7,633 nucleotides of DNA from assembly GCA_030601605.1 (NCBI GenBank), contig JAUVTI010000091.1, forward strand, positions 1 to 7,633, in the 5' to 3' direction. Of this stretch, positions 1 to 5,969 are shown in pieces. The stretch is from Gemmatimonadales bacterium (GTDB lineage: Bacteria > Gemmatimonadota > Gemmatimonadetes > Gemmatimonadales > GWC2-71-9). A program made the position numbers and the translations under genes. The notes beneath the pieces were generated by a model, which did no database searches, was not told where the DNA came from, and saw only the letters and a program-made list of their open reading frames with translations. The first letter of the stretch is position 1. Each line of letters begins with the position of its first letter.

Positions 1-149
1 GGTGCCTCGAGACGGAGCTCCAGCACCTCCTGGCCCGAGAACAGAGGCGCCGCGGCCGCGCCCCGAGTGGAGTCAGCGGCACCTTGCTGAGCCGCCGCTT
101 CCGACAGCGGCATCGCCGCCAGGAAAAGCGCAGTCGCAATGGTCCGCAC
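1..149 (-). CDS. Exported protein of unknown function, N-terminal fragment (cut by window edge)
   Basis: This reading frame has no stop and runs off the left edge, so only the first 49 residues are visible. It starts at a GTG (149-147) preceded by GAGGAG at 162-157, with an ideal 7-base spacer. The translation begins with a classic signal peptide: a short start with Arg at residue 2, a hydrophobic stretch over residues 4-15, then a small-residue run Glu-Ala-Ala-Ala ending near residue 20, where signal peptidase I would cut before Gln-Gln. The mature protein starts with an Ala-rich linker and then a segment reading LFSGQEVLELRLEA. That segment reminds me of the first beta strand of a family of uncharacterised exported proteins in Gemmatimonadota and Bacteroidota; this is recall, not a search. 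The gene is divergent from the CPBP protease at 253. Its function is unknown. Its existence is supported by the combined Shine-Dalgarno, start codon and signal peptide. Confidence 0.72.
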   Translation of the reverse strand, partial: MRTIATALFLAAMPLSEAAAQQGAADSTRGAAAAPLFSGQEVLELRLEA

Positions 150-156
150 GCACCCG

Positions 157-162
157 CTCCTC
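157..162 (-). promoter_or_regulatory. Ribosome binding site of the left-edge exported protein
   Basis: On the minus strand GAGGAG lies 7 bases upstream of the GTG at 149. It fixes the start of the partial gene. It also argues against extending the plus-strand CPBP frame back to the ATG at 139, because that would put two divergent 5' ends on top of each other. Confidence 0.65.
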
Positions 163-252
163 GTTAGTGGGCCCCCACAGTCTCTTGCCCGGCCTCGCCG
201 CCCGCAAGCCCGCTCGCTTCCGTACCGGACCAGACGGCGCTACCCTGGGAGG
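163..252. promoter_or_regulatory. Divergent intergenic region between the exported protein and the CPBP protease
   Basis: About 90 bases separate the two divergent genes, so promoters for both should lie here. I see no convincing -35/-10 pair. The best plus-strand candidate is TACCCT at 241-246 (a weak TAnnnT match). It lies 17 bases after CTTCCG (218-223) and ends 6 bases before the GTG at 253, a spacing that would fit a leaderless transcript. Nothing else is recognisable in this GC-rich stretch. Confidence 0.35.
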
Positions 253-834
253 GTGTCCGATACCGGCGCCACGCCGCGCGCGATCGTCCCGCTCGCAATA
301 GTGTTCGAGGGCGGCCTGCTCGTCCTGGCCCTGGGCCTCGGATGGCTGCTCGACACGCCCGCGCTGGCCACGCTGCGACTGACGTGGCAGGCGGCCGGGT
401 GGGGCGTGCTGGCGACGGCGCCGCCGCTCCTTCTCATGTGGTGGCTCGTCCGCACGACCTGGGCGCCGATCAGGCGGCTCAACCACGAGATCGAGCACAC
501 CGTCGTTCCGCTCTTTGCCGGAAGCACTCCCCTGCAGCTGGCGGCGGTTGCCCTGGCCGCGGGCCTGGGGGAGGAAGCTCTGTTCAGGGGGGTGCTTCAG
601 GGGGCACTCGCGGGGTGGTTGGGACCCCTGACCGGACTGGCGCTGGCGAGCCTGCTGTTCGGGCTGGCGCATCTGATCACGCCGGCGTACGCCATCCTGG
701 CGGGAGCGCTGGGGGTGTATCTGGGCGCGCTGGCGATCTACTCTGGCAACCTGCTCGTTCCGATACTGGCGCACGCCCTGTACGACTGCGCGGCGTTGAT
801 GTACTGGACCAGGAAGCGACCAGCGACCGAGTGA
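253..834 (+). CDS. CPBP-family intramembrane glutamic-type metalloprotease (CAAX protease / bacteriocin-processing family)
   Basis: A 193-residue polytopic membrane protein carrying all three CPBP (Abi, Rce1-like) signatures. These are Glu-Glu-Ala-Leu-Phe-Arg-Gly at 107-113 (catalytic Glu pair and Arg), Phe-Gly-Leu-Ala-His at 136-140 (His140), and His-Ala-Leu-Tyr-Asp at 174-178. Hydrophobic helices lie at about 11-33, 47-66, 93-106, 122-138, 144-162 and 165-183. The family cleaves substrates inside the membrane. Bacterial members are linked to peptide maturation, bacteriocin self-immunity and scaffolding, so no specific substrate can be inferred here. I chose the GTG at 253 because the same frame back to the ATG at 139 is Arg/Pro-rich, has no ribosome binding site and would overlap the divergent gene. 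GGGAGG abuts this GTG too closely to be a normal Shine-Dalgarno, so the start is less certain than the family. A later in-frame GTG is at 301. The gene converges on the kinase gene, with 43 bases between them. Confidence 0.88.
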   Translation: MSDTGATPRAIVPLAIVFEGGLLVLALGLGWLLDTPALATLRLTWQAAGWGVLATAPPLLLMWWLVRTTWAPIRRLNHEIEHTVVPLFAGSTPLQLAAVALAAGLGEEALFRGVLQGALAGWLGPLTGLALASLLFGLAHLITPAYAILAGALGVYLGALAIYSGNLLVPILAHALYDCAALMYWTRKRPATE

Positions 835-877
835 CCTACGGTTGAGCCCACTGCGTGTCGTGTGCCATGGCGCCGAG

Positions 878-3277
878 TCAGCCCGGCAGGCCCACGCGCT
901 TCACCAGTCGCTGGAACCTGGGATCCGACCGCAGCGCGTCGTAGTAGGGTGACACCTGGAGCAGCTCCATCTGGTCCCGCTCCCTGTAGGCCCGCTCCAG
1001 CCACTCCAACGCCAGGTCGCGCTGGCCCAGCGCCGCGTACGCTCTGGCAAACTCACTCGGTGGGACGTAACGGCGGCCCACGGCCCGCTCCAGCTCCGCC
1101 AGCCGCCAGCGCCAGTAACCTGCGGCGCCCGCCGCGGCCCAGGCCCGTTCGAGCTCCGCCTTGTCGGCGCCCGATGTCGCAAGCTGTGCTGCGCGGACGG
1201 ACACCGCCAACTCGTGATTCCCGGTGAGGGCGTAGGCGTCCTCGAGCAGCAAGCTCGCCCGCAGTCGCGTCGGATCCTGCTCCAGCACGCGCTCCAGCTC
1301 CACGATGGCCTCGCGGAAACGGCGCGCATGCACCAGCTGGTCGGCGAGCACCACGCGCGCAGTAGGGTTGAACGGGTCGAGGTCCACACCGCGCAGCGCT
1401 TCGGCTACGGCTTCGTCGTGCCGCCCCATCGAAGTGAGGTAGTACGCGTGCCACTGCCTTGCCACCGGAGAGCTCGGGTCGAGCGCAACCGCCAACTCGT
1501 AATCGCGTCCCGCTCCCTCGAAGTCCCATTCCCACATGGCGCGGATTCCAGCGAGCACCGCACGGGCCTCGGCCTGCCCGTCATCCAGGGTCAGCGCGCG
1601 TTGGGCCATCACCTTGGCCCGCGGCTCCGCGACGCGGCGCGGCAGTCCCCCGTAGAACCCCAGCAGATGGATCGAGAGCGCGATTGCCGAGTACGCCGGT
1701 GCGAACTCGGGGTCCATGGTTATCGCTTGCTCGAAGGACCGCATCGCAAGGCGGAAGCCCTCCACCGTTCCCCGTGAGGCCTGGAATCGGCCCTCCAGGT
1801 AGGCGTCTACGACCGCCGGATCCACCTGGCGGGCCCGAGCGGGCGCTGTCTCCCGTTCGGGGGCGACCTCGCTCCGAACCTCGCTCCCTATGGCCCGCGC
1901 TACCTCCGCGTGGACTGCGAGCACATCGCCGACGTCACGATCGTACCTCCCGCTCCAGAGATGGCGCTCCGGCGCCAGGCCGATCAGCTGCGCCGTGATG
2001 CGTACGCTGTCGCCATGGCGGAGCACCGATCCCTCCAGCAGCGCGTCCACGCCGAGCTCGTCCGCGATCTCGGACGCGGGAAGCTCCGTGTCCCGATAGC
2101 GCAGCACGGAGGTGCGGGAGATGACCGTGAGGCCAGGGATCTGGGCCACCTCGGCTATCAGGGCGTCGTGCAGACCATCCACGAACGCGCGCTGTCCGGC
2201 GTCGCCGGAAACGTTGGCCAGGGGGAGCACCGCGAGGGAGCCGATGTGGGTGCCTCGCGCGGGACCGCTCAACAACCACCAACCGGAGAGGACCGCCAAC
2301 ACGCCAACCAGGGCCCCCACAGCCAGAAGTCGCCACGGCCGCTGCGGCTCCCGGCGGGCCGGGGAGGCCTCCACGGGGCGCGTCACGCTGACCGCCGCCG
2401 GGCTCAGCGTGCCCAACGCCTCAGCGAACTCGGTGACGCTCGGGTACCGATCCTCCCGCTCCTTGGACAGAGCACGCCGCAGCGCCTGATCCAGGTACGC
2501 CGGCACCGCGGGGTTGAGATCCCGCGCCGAAGGAACGGCATCCACCACGTGCTTCATCAGAACCGCCTGCGCGCTCGGAGCCTGGAACGGAGGCTCCCCC
2601 GTCAGCATCTCGTAAACCACACAGGCCAGGCTGTAGATGTCGCTACGGGCGTCCACCTCCTCTCCCATCGATTGCTCCGGACTCATGTAGGCCGGAGTGC
2701 CGATGGGGGTGCCGGCCACGGTGACGTGGTCGTCCTCACACACGTCACACACCGCCTTGCCGATCCCGAAGTCGGCGACCAGCGCATGTCCTTCGGAGAT
2801 CAGAACGTTCTCCGGCTTGATGTCGCGGTGCACGTAGTGCTGCCGGTGCGCGTGCGCCAGGGCGCCGGCCACCTGGTGGACGACACGGAGCACGTCCTCG
2901 ACCGGAACCTGCTTCTCCCGATTCATCAGGTCGCGCAGCGTCTCGCCATCGACGAACGGCATCACATAGTAGCAGAAGCCGTCTGCGTATCCCGAGTCGT
3001 AAAGCGGCAGGATGTGCGGGTGGGCCAGCTGGGCCGCGATGTCGATCTCCCGCAGGAACCGCTCGGGCCCTATCGCAGCCGCCACCGTCGGTCGCAGGAC
3101 CTTGACGGCCACTCTGCGCCCGTGCTTGCGGTCCTCGGCGAGATAGACGGTCGCCATCCCACCCCTTCCAACCTCCCGCTCGATCCGGTAGCGGTCGGCC
3201 AGAGCCGAAGTCAGACGCCCCAAGTCCAGGGTCATCCAGTCGGAGGGCCCTGCGTCAGTTCGTGGGGCCATTCGCAC
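878..3277 (-). CDS. Membrane-anchored Ser/Thr protein kinase with TolB-like and TPR sensor region
   Basis: The protein has 799 residues. The kinase domain (about 30-290) has a complete active site: glycine-rich loop GRGGMATV (37-44), Lys59, helix-C Glu77, His-Arg-Asp 150-152 with Lys154 and Asn157, Asp-Phe-Gly 169-171, a GTPAYMSPEQ P+1 segment (193-202) and Asp213. It is an RD-type Hanks kinase of the PknB group. A Pro/Arg-rich juxtamembrane stretch (291-313) leads to one transmembrane helix (about 314-336). Residues about 345-470 form the TolB-like domain seen in bacterial kinases and adenylate cyclases, starting IGSLAVLPLANVSGD. TPR-like helical repeats follow from about 485 to 700. The C-terminus 'ALRSDPRFQRLVKRVGLP' is typical of this architecture. 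The expected topology is a cytoplasmic kinase with a periplasmic sensor. Possible starts are GTG 3277, ATG 3271 and ATG 3235. None has a strong Shine-Dalgarno, and ATG 3235 gives the usual short lead-in to the kinase. An odd Cys-x2-Cys-x3-His cluster (177-184) lies in the activation segment. The substrate and signal are unknown. Confidence 0.95.
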   Translation of the reverse strand: MRMAPRTDAGPSDWMTLDLGRLTSALADRYRIEREVGRGGMATVYLAEDRKHGRRVAVKVLRPTVAAAIGPERFLREIDIAAQLAHPHILPLYDSGYADGFCYYVMPFVDGETLRDLMNREKQVPVEDVLRVVHQVAGALAHAHRQHYVHRDIKPENVLISEGHALVADFGIGKAVCDVCEDDHVTVAGTPIGTPAYMSPEQSMGEEVDARSDIYSLACVVYEMLTGEPPFQAPSAQAVLMKHVVDAVPSARDLNPAVPAYLDQALRRALSKEREDRYPSVTEFAEALGTLSPAAVSVTRPVEASPARREPQRPWRLLAVGALVGVLAVLSGWWLLSGPARGTHIGSLAVLPLANVSGDAGQRAFVDGLHDALIAEVAQIPGLTVISRTSVLRYRDTELPASEIADELGVDALLEGSVLRHGDSVRITAQLIGLAPERHLWSGRYDRDVGDVLAVHAEVARAIGSEVRSEVAPERETAPARARQVDPAVVDAYLEGRFQASRGTVEGFRLAMRSFEQAITMDPEFAPAYSAIALSIHLLGFYGGLPRRVAEPRAKVMAQRALTLDDGQAEARAVLAGIRAMWEWDFEGAGRDYELAVALDPSSPVARQWHAYYLTSMGRHDEAVAEALRGVDLDPFNPTARVVLADQLVHARRFREAIVELERVLEQDPTRLRASLLLEDAYALTGNHELAVSVRAAQLATSGADKAELERAWAAAGAAGYWRWRLAELERAVGRRYVPPSEFARAYAALGQRDLALEWLERAYRERDQMELLQVSPYYDALRSDPRFQRLVKRVGLPG

Positions 3278-3335
3278 GCCGTGTTCCGGGCTGCCGCCCC
3301 GGGTGATATCTTGGGTTCATCGCGGACCTCACTCG
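3278..3335. promoter_or_regulatory. Divergent promoter region of the kinase and the small plus-strand gene
   Basis: A 58-base gap between divergent starts. It holds the only noticeably AT-richer patch here, TGATATCTTGGGTT at 3304-3317. TATCTT at 3307-3312 matches 4 of 6 bases of a -10 box on the plus strand, and TTCCGG at 3284-3289, 17 bases upstream, is a poor -35. GATATC at 3305-3310 is palindromic, so the patch could also serve the kinase in the other direction. Shared control of the two genes is inference. Confidence 0.35.
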
Positions 3336-3770
3336 GTGATCTGCCTCTTGCCTGAGAACGACCCCAACGCCCGCATACGGTTCGAGAACCTCGACCTCGA
3401 GAAGCTGCCCAACGGCCGCTGCACTGCCAAGGTGCATCTCGCGTGGGAGGCCGGGGGCAGCGTGTTCAGGGGCACCGCCGAGGGCGTGAGCTCCGAGATC
3501 GGCGTGCTCCGCTGCGCTGCCGAGGCCACCTCCCAGGCGCTGGAGCTGGCAGTCGACAACCGAGTCACCCTCGAGCTCCAGGGGATCACGACGATCAAGG
3601 CTTTCGACACCGTAGTGGTCGTTGTCTCATTGGCATCCCGATTCAGCGATCACGCCCAGCGCGTTGTGGGCTCGACGGTCATCGAAGGCGAGCCCGCCGC
3701 CGCCGCCGTTCGGGCGGTCCTCAGTGCCACCAACCGGCTGATGGGCAGCAATCGGATATTCCTGCGCTGA
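3336..3770 (+). CDS. Uncharacterised small alpha/beta protein, resembling the LeuA regulatory-domain pattern
   Basis: About 144 residues, soluble, with no signal peptide or membrane helix. I do not recognise a named family. Numbering from GTG 3336, the pattern is a strand pair (about 28-47, Gly-rich turn), an Ala-rich helix (about 53-72), a strand series including LELQGITTIKAFDTVVVVVSL (from about 77), then RVVGSTVIEGEP (about 108-119) and a closing helix containing 'AVRAVLSATNRLMG'. This order and the terminal 'A-x-N-R-L' helix recall the C-terminal regulatory (dimer) domain of 2-isopropylmalate synthase. That is a visual analogy only; there is no catalytic domain. The start is uncertain. 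GTG 3303 has no ribosome binding site and lies before the -10-like patch. GTG 3336 has only a weak GGA 9 bases upstream. TTG 3348 follows GGTGATC (3335-3341), which is complementary to the 16S rRNA 3' end. The gene is divergent from the kinase. Confidence 0.75.
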   Translation: MICLLPENDPNARIRFENLDLEKLPNGRCTAKVHLAWEAGGSVFRGTAEGVSSEIGVLRCAAEATSQALELAVDNRVTLELQGITTIKAFDTVVVVVSLASRFSDHAQRVVGSTVIEGEPAAAAVRAVLSATNRLMGSNRIFLR

Positions 3771-3794
3771 GCGGCGCACCGGCTCCGGTACCTA

Positions 3795-3812
3795 CGGAAA
3801 CGGAACCGGAAA
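3795..3812 (+). repeat. Three tandem hexamers, CGGAAA-CGGAAC-CGGAAA
   Basis: Three adjacent copies of CGGAA(A/C), 25 bases after the stop of the small plus-strand gene. The unit is short and copy number low, so slippage or chance is the likeliest origin. CGGAAC (3801-3806) can also pair with GTTCCG (3820-3825) across a 13-base loop, a weak hairpin. Confidence 0.4.
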
Positions 3813-3835
3813 CCCAGGAGTTCCGCAACGCAAGA

Positions 3836-3859
3836 GGGGCCGCCGAGTACGGCGGCCCC
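3836..3859. terminator. Bidirectional transcription terminator hairpin between convergent genes
   Basis: GGGGCCGCC (3836-3844) and GGCGGCCCC (3851-3859) form a perfect 9-base-pair stem. The inner G-C pair of GAGTAC extends it to 10 pairs with a 4-base loop. It lies between the stops of two convergent genes, 66 bases past the plus-strand gene and 55 bases past the peptidase. There is no clean T-tract: the minus-strand side reads CCCCTCTTGCG, with only a few T, and the plus side is poorer. It may work as a stem-dependent terminator, as is common in very GC-rich genomes, or as a 3'-end protecting hairpin. Confidence 0.6.
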
Positions 3860-3874
3860 GATCAGTCTGTCGCT

Positions 3875-3902
3875 ACCGGGCTTCGAACGTTCGAGATCCG
3901 GT
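3875..3902. repeat. 28-base near-palindrome just past the peptidase stop codon
   Basis: The two halves are centred between 3888 and 3889. The core TCGAACGTTCGA (3883-3894) is a perfect 12-base palindrome, and ACCGG (3875-3879) and CCGGT (3898-3902) pair perfectly around it. The three positions between them give two G-T wobbles and one mismatch. It begins 11 bases after the peptidase stop and lies between that stop and the GC hairpin. It could be an additional 3'-end structure of the operon transcript or a dimeric protein-binding site. As an RNA hairpin the core would need to open a few central pairs to form a loop. Confidence 0.5.
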
Positions 3903-3913
3903 GACCTCAGCGC

Positions 3914-5965
3914 CTACTCTCCCGTCCACCTCGCCATCCACGCAAGCACCGTCTCGTGCCACTGGATGCTGTTCGCGGGGCTCAGGACCCAGTGGTTCTC
4001 GTCCGGATAGTACAGGAACTGGCTGGGGATACCCTTTCGCTGCAGCGCGGTAAACGTGGCAATCCCCTGCTCCAGCGGGATGCGGTAGTCCAATCCGCCG
4101 TGGATCACGAGCAGGGGCGTCTGCCACCTGTCCACGTGGTTGGCGGGGTTGTCCTTCTCGTACCCCTCCGGGTTCAGCCAGTACGGTCCGCCCATGTCCC
4201 ACTCGGGGAACCACAGCTCCTCGGTTGCGTAGTACATCATCCGCTCGTCGAAGATGCCGTCGTGGTTCACCAAGCAGTCGAACCGGTCGGGCCAGTTCCC
4301 CGCGATCCAGTTGACCATGTACCCGCCGTAGGATGCGCCCAGCGCGCACACCCGCTCCCCGTCCATCCAGGGATAGCGCTCCAGCGCCGCGGCCAGCCCC
4401 TTCTGGAGATCCTCGAGCGGCTTCCCGCCGTAGTCCCCGGAGATCGCGTCCGTGAAAGCCTGCCCGTAGCCGGTCGATCCGTGGAAGTCGATCATCACCG
4501 CCGCGTAGCCGGCGGCCGTATAGATCTGCGGGTTCCAGCGGTAGTGGAAGTCGTTGTCGAAGGAGCCCTGGGGTCCGCCATGGATGAGGAAGGCGACGGG
4601 GTAGCGCTGCGACGGATCGAAGTTGGCCGGCTTCACCATCCAGCCGTACACGGTCTCGTCGTTCCAGCCGGCGAACGAGAACTGCTCCGGCTCGCCGAAC
4701 GCGATTCCCGCGAGGCGGTCCGCGTTGATGCCGGTGATGGCCCGGAGGCCGCCGCCATCTGGACGTATGGAGTACAGCTCGACAGGCGACTGCAGGTGAT
4801 CCCTCCCGAACACGATGCGGCCGCGCGCGAACGCCGGTCCGCGGACGTGCCCGCCCTCGAACAGGAGTCGCACCTCGCCACGCCTGGCGTCGATGACGAA
4901 CAGGGATACCTGCCCCAGGTTGCTGGCGGTCGCGAGCAGCGCCTGCCCGTCGGGTGACCACACCACTCCTCCCGGCGAGCGATCCCAGTCCTCGGTCAGC
5001 ACCCTGGGCTCTCCGTCAGGCCAGCGCATGGTCATCACACGGAACCGGTCGGACTCGAATCCGGGCCGCTCCATGGCGAGCCAGGCGAGCGCGCGGCCGT
5101 CGGGTGAGAACACGGGGCCGGTATCCCAAGCCCGGTTGTCCGTAGTCAGCAATCGGGGCGCGGCCGAGCCGTCGATGGGGACCACATAGAGATCGAAGTC
5201 GGTGGACCAGGGCTCCTCGTTGCCGGCAACCCGAGCGGTGAAGACGAGCGAGCGGCTGTCCGGCGTGAAGGTGAACTCCTCCGCGCCCCCGAACGGCTTC
5301 GACGGAGTGTCGGCATCCATCCCCGGCGTCACGTCCACTGCCTCACCCCCGCCCGCCGGCATCACGAACAGGTGGGAGCGGCGCCCGTCCTTCCAGGTGT
5401 CCCAGTGCCGGATGAAGATCCTCTCGAACAGCACGCCGGACGTTGCCAACTGTTCCCGATCATGCAGCCGGGACACGGTGCACTCGAGGCTCGTGCAGTC
5501 GGGGAACACCTCCATGGTGAACGCCAGCTGCGAGCCGCTCGGCGCCAGCGTCAGGTTGCCCACTCCGAGCGGCAGATCGCTCACCTGCTGCGCCTCGCCT
5601 CCCTGCACCGGAATGCGCCACACCTGCGAGCTGCCGGAGCGGGTCGAGAGGAACCAGATCGACTCGCCGTTGGGGGACCAGCGCGGATTGAAGTCGCTCG
5701 CCGGATCGGTGGTCAGCTGCCGCAGTCCCGTGCCGTCCGTGTGGACCAGCCACAGGTCGCTGCGGCGCCGGTTGGCCTCCAGATCGAGCGAGCTCCGCAC
5801 GAACACGATCAGCTCCGCGTCGGGACTCACCTGCCAGTCGCCGATACGGTCCATGGCCACCAGGTCGTGAACCGTGAACGGATGGCTGCCCTGCGCCGCC
5901 GCCTGTGCCGTGACCACGAAAGTCGCAACGAGGACCAGCGCGAACGAAGCGATGCCTCTCAGCAT
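3914..5965 (-). CDS. Secreted S9-family serine peptidase, dipeptidyl peptidase 5 (DPP5)-like
   Basis: The protein has 683 residues, a usual length for DPP5-type S9 enzymes. A signal peptide (1-25, hydrophobic core 5-20, Ala-Gln-Ala-Ala-Ala-Gln end) sends it to the periplasm or outside. Residues about 30-430 form a beta-propeller with WD40-like (PD40) repeats, for example WSPNG 96-100, FSPDG 286-290 and WSPDG 336-340. The alpha/beta-hydrolase domain (about 435-683) carries the oxyanion-type motif His-Gly-Gly-Pro (462-465), nucleophile Ser545 in Gly-Ala-Ser-Tyr-Gly-Gly, Asp626 in HGGLDYRIP, and His658 in PDENHW. The segment TEELWFPEWDMGGPYW (581-596) is typical of DPP5, which removes dipeptides from the N-terminus of peptides. 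Cys157 and Cys162 could form a disulfide. The ATG at 5965 has GGAGA 7 bases upstream, inside the preceding gene. This is the last gene of an operon with the TauE/SafE permease and the OPT transporter. An acylaminoacyl-peptidase activity is the main alternative. Confidence 0.95.
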   Translation of the reverse strand: MLRGIASFALVLVATFVVTAQAAAQGSHPFTVHDLVAMDRIGDWQVSPDAELIVFVRSSLDLEANRRRSDLWLVHTDGTGLRQLTTDPASDFNPRWSPNGESIWFLSTRSGSSQVWRIPVQGGEAQQVSDLPLGVGNLTLAPSGSQLAFTMEVFPDCTSLECTVSRLHDREQLATSGVLFERIFIRHWDTWKDGRRSHLFVMPAGGGEAVDVTPGMDADTPSKPFGGAEEFTFTPDSRSLVFTARVAGNEEPWSTDFDLYVVPIDGSAAPRLLTTDNRAWDTGPVFSPDGRALAWLAMERPGFESDRFRVMTMRWPDGEPRVLTEDWDRSPGGVVWSPDGQALLATASNLGQVSLFVIDARRGEVRLLFEGGHVRGPAFARGRIVFGRDHLQSPVELYSIRPDGGGLRAITGINADRLAGIAFGEPEQFSFAGWNDETVYGWMVKPANFDPSQRYPVAFLIHGGPQGSFDNDFHYRWNPQIYTAAGYAAVMIDFHGSTGYGQAFTDAISGDYGGKPLEDLQKGLAAALERYPWMDGERVCALGASYGGYMVNWIAGNWPDRFDCLVNHDGIFDERMMYYATEELWFPEWDMGGPYWLNPEGYEKDNPANHVDRWQTPLLVIHGGLDYRIPLEQGIATFTALQRKGIPSQFLYYPDENHWVLSPANSIQWHETVLAWMARWTGE

Positions 5966-5969
5966 GACT

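Larger units (their letters stand above)
3771..3913. other. Convergent intergenic region with hexamer repeat, terminator and palindrome
   Basis: This 143-base gap separates the 3' ends of the small plus-strand gene and the minus-strand peptidase. I find no open reading frame or RNA gene in it. From left to right it holds ACCGG/CCGGT with a 2-base centre (3778-3789), a threefold hexamer repeat (3795-3812), a strong GC hairpin (3836-3859) and a 28-base near-palindrome (3875-3902). The last two are listed separately. Confidence 0.6.

Noticed and set aside
139..252. N-terminal extension of the CPBP protease to ATG 139
   Set aside because: The added 38 residues are Arg/Pro-rich and unlike a membrane protein N-terminus. 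There is no Shine-Dalgarno, and the ATG would lie inside the divergent exported-protein gene.
835..877. Possible terminator between the CPBP and kinase genes
   Set aside because: No stem longer than a few pairs and no T-tract is visible in this 43-base convergent gap.
1910..3355. A 481-codon plus-strand open frame covering most of the kinase domain coding region
   Set aside because: It is the antisense shadow of an unmistakable kinase gene. Its product is His/Arg/Gln-rich with no domain, no membrane segment and no ribosome binding site; long shadow frames are expected at this GC content.
3778..3789. ACCGG-CT-CCGGT inverted repeat right after the small gene's stop
   Set aside because: A 2-base centre cannot form an RNA loop without losing pairs, leaving too short a stem. 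It shares the ACCGG/CCGGT arms of the later palindrome but is probably coincidence.
3876..3902. GGGCTTCGAACGTTCGAGATCC looked at first like a tRNA T-arm with its TTCGA loop
   Set aside because: No acceptor stem, anticodon arm or D arm can be placed around it, and the stretch is better explained as a symmetric palindrome.
3873..4961. A 362-codon minus-strand open frame within the peptidase, in another frame
   Set aside because: The true peptidase frame contains the full catalytic triad over the same bases. The alternative product is Arg/Gly/Ala-rich with no motif.
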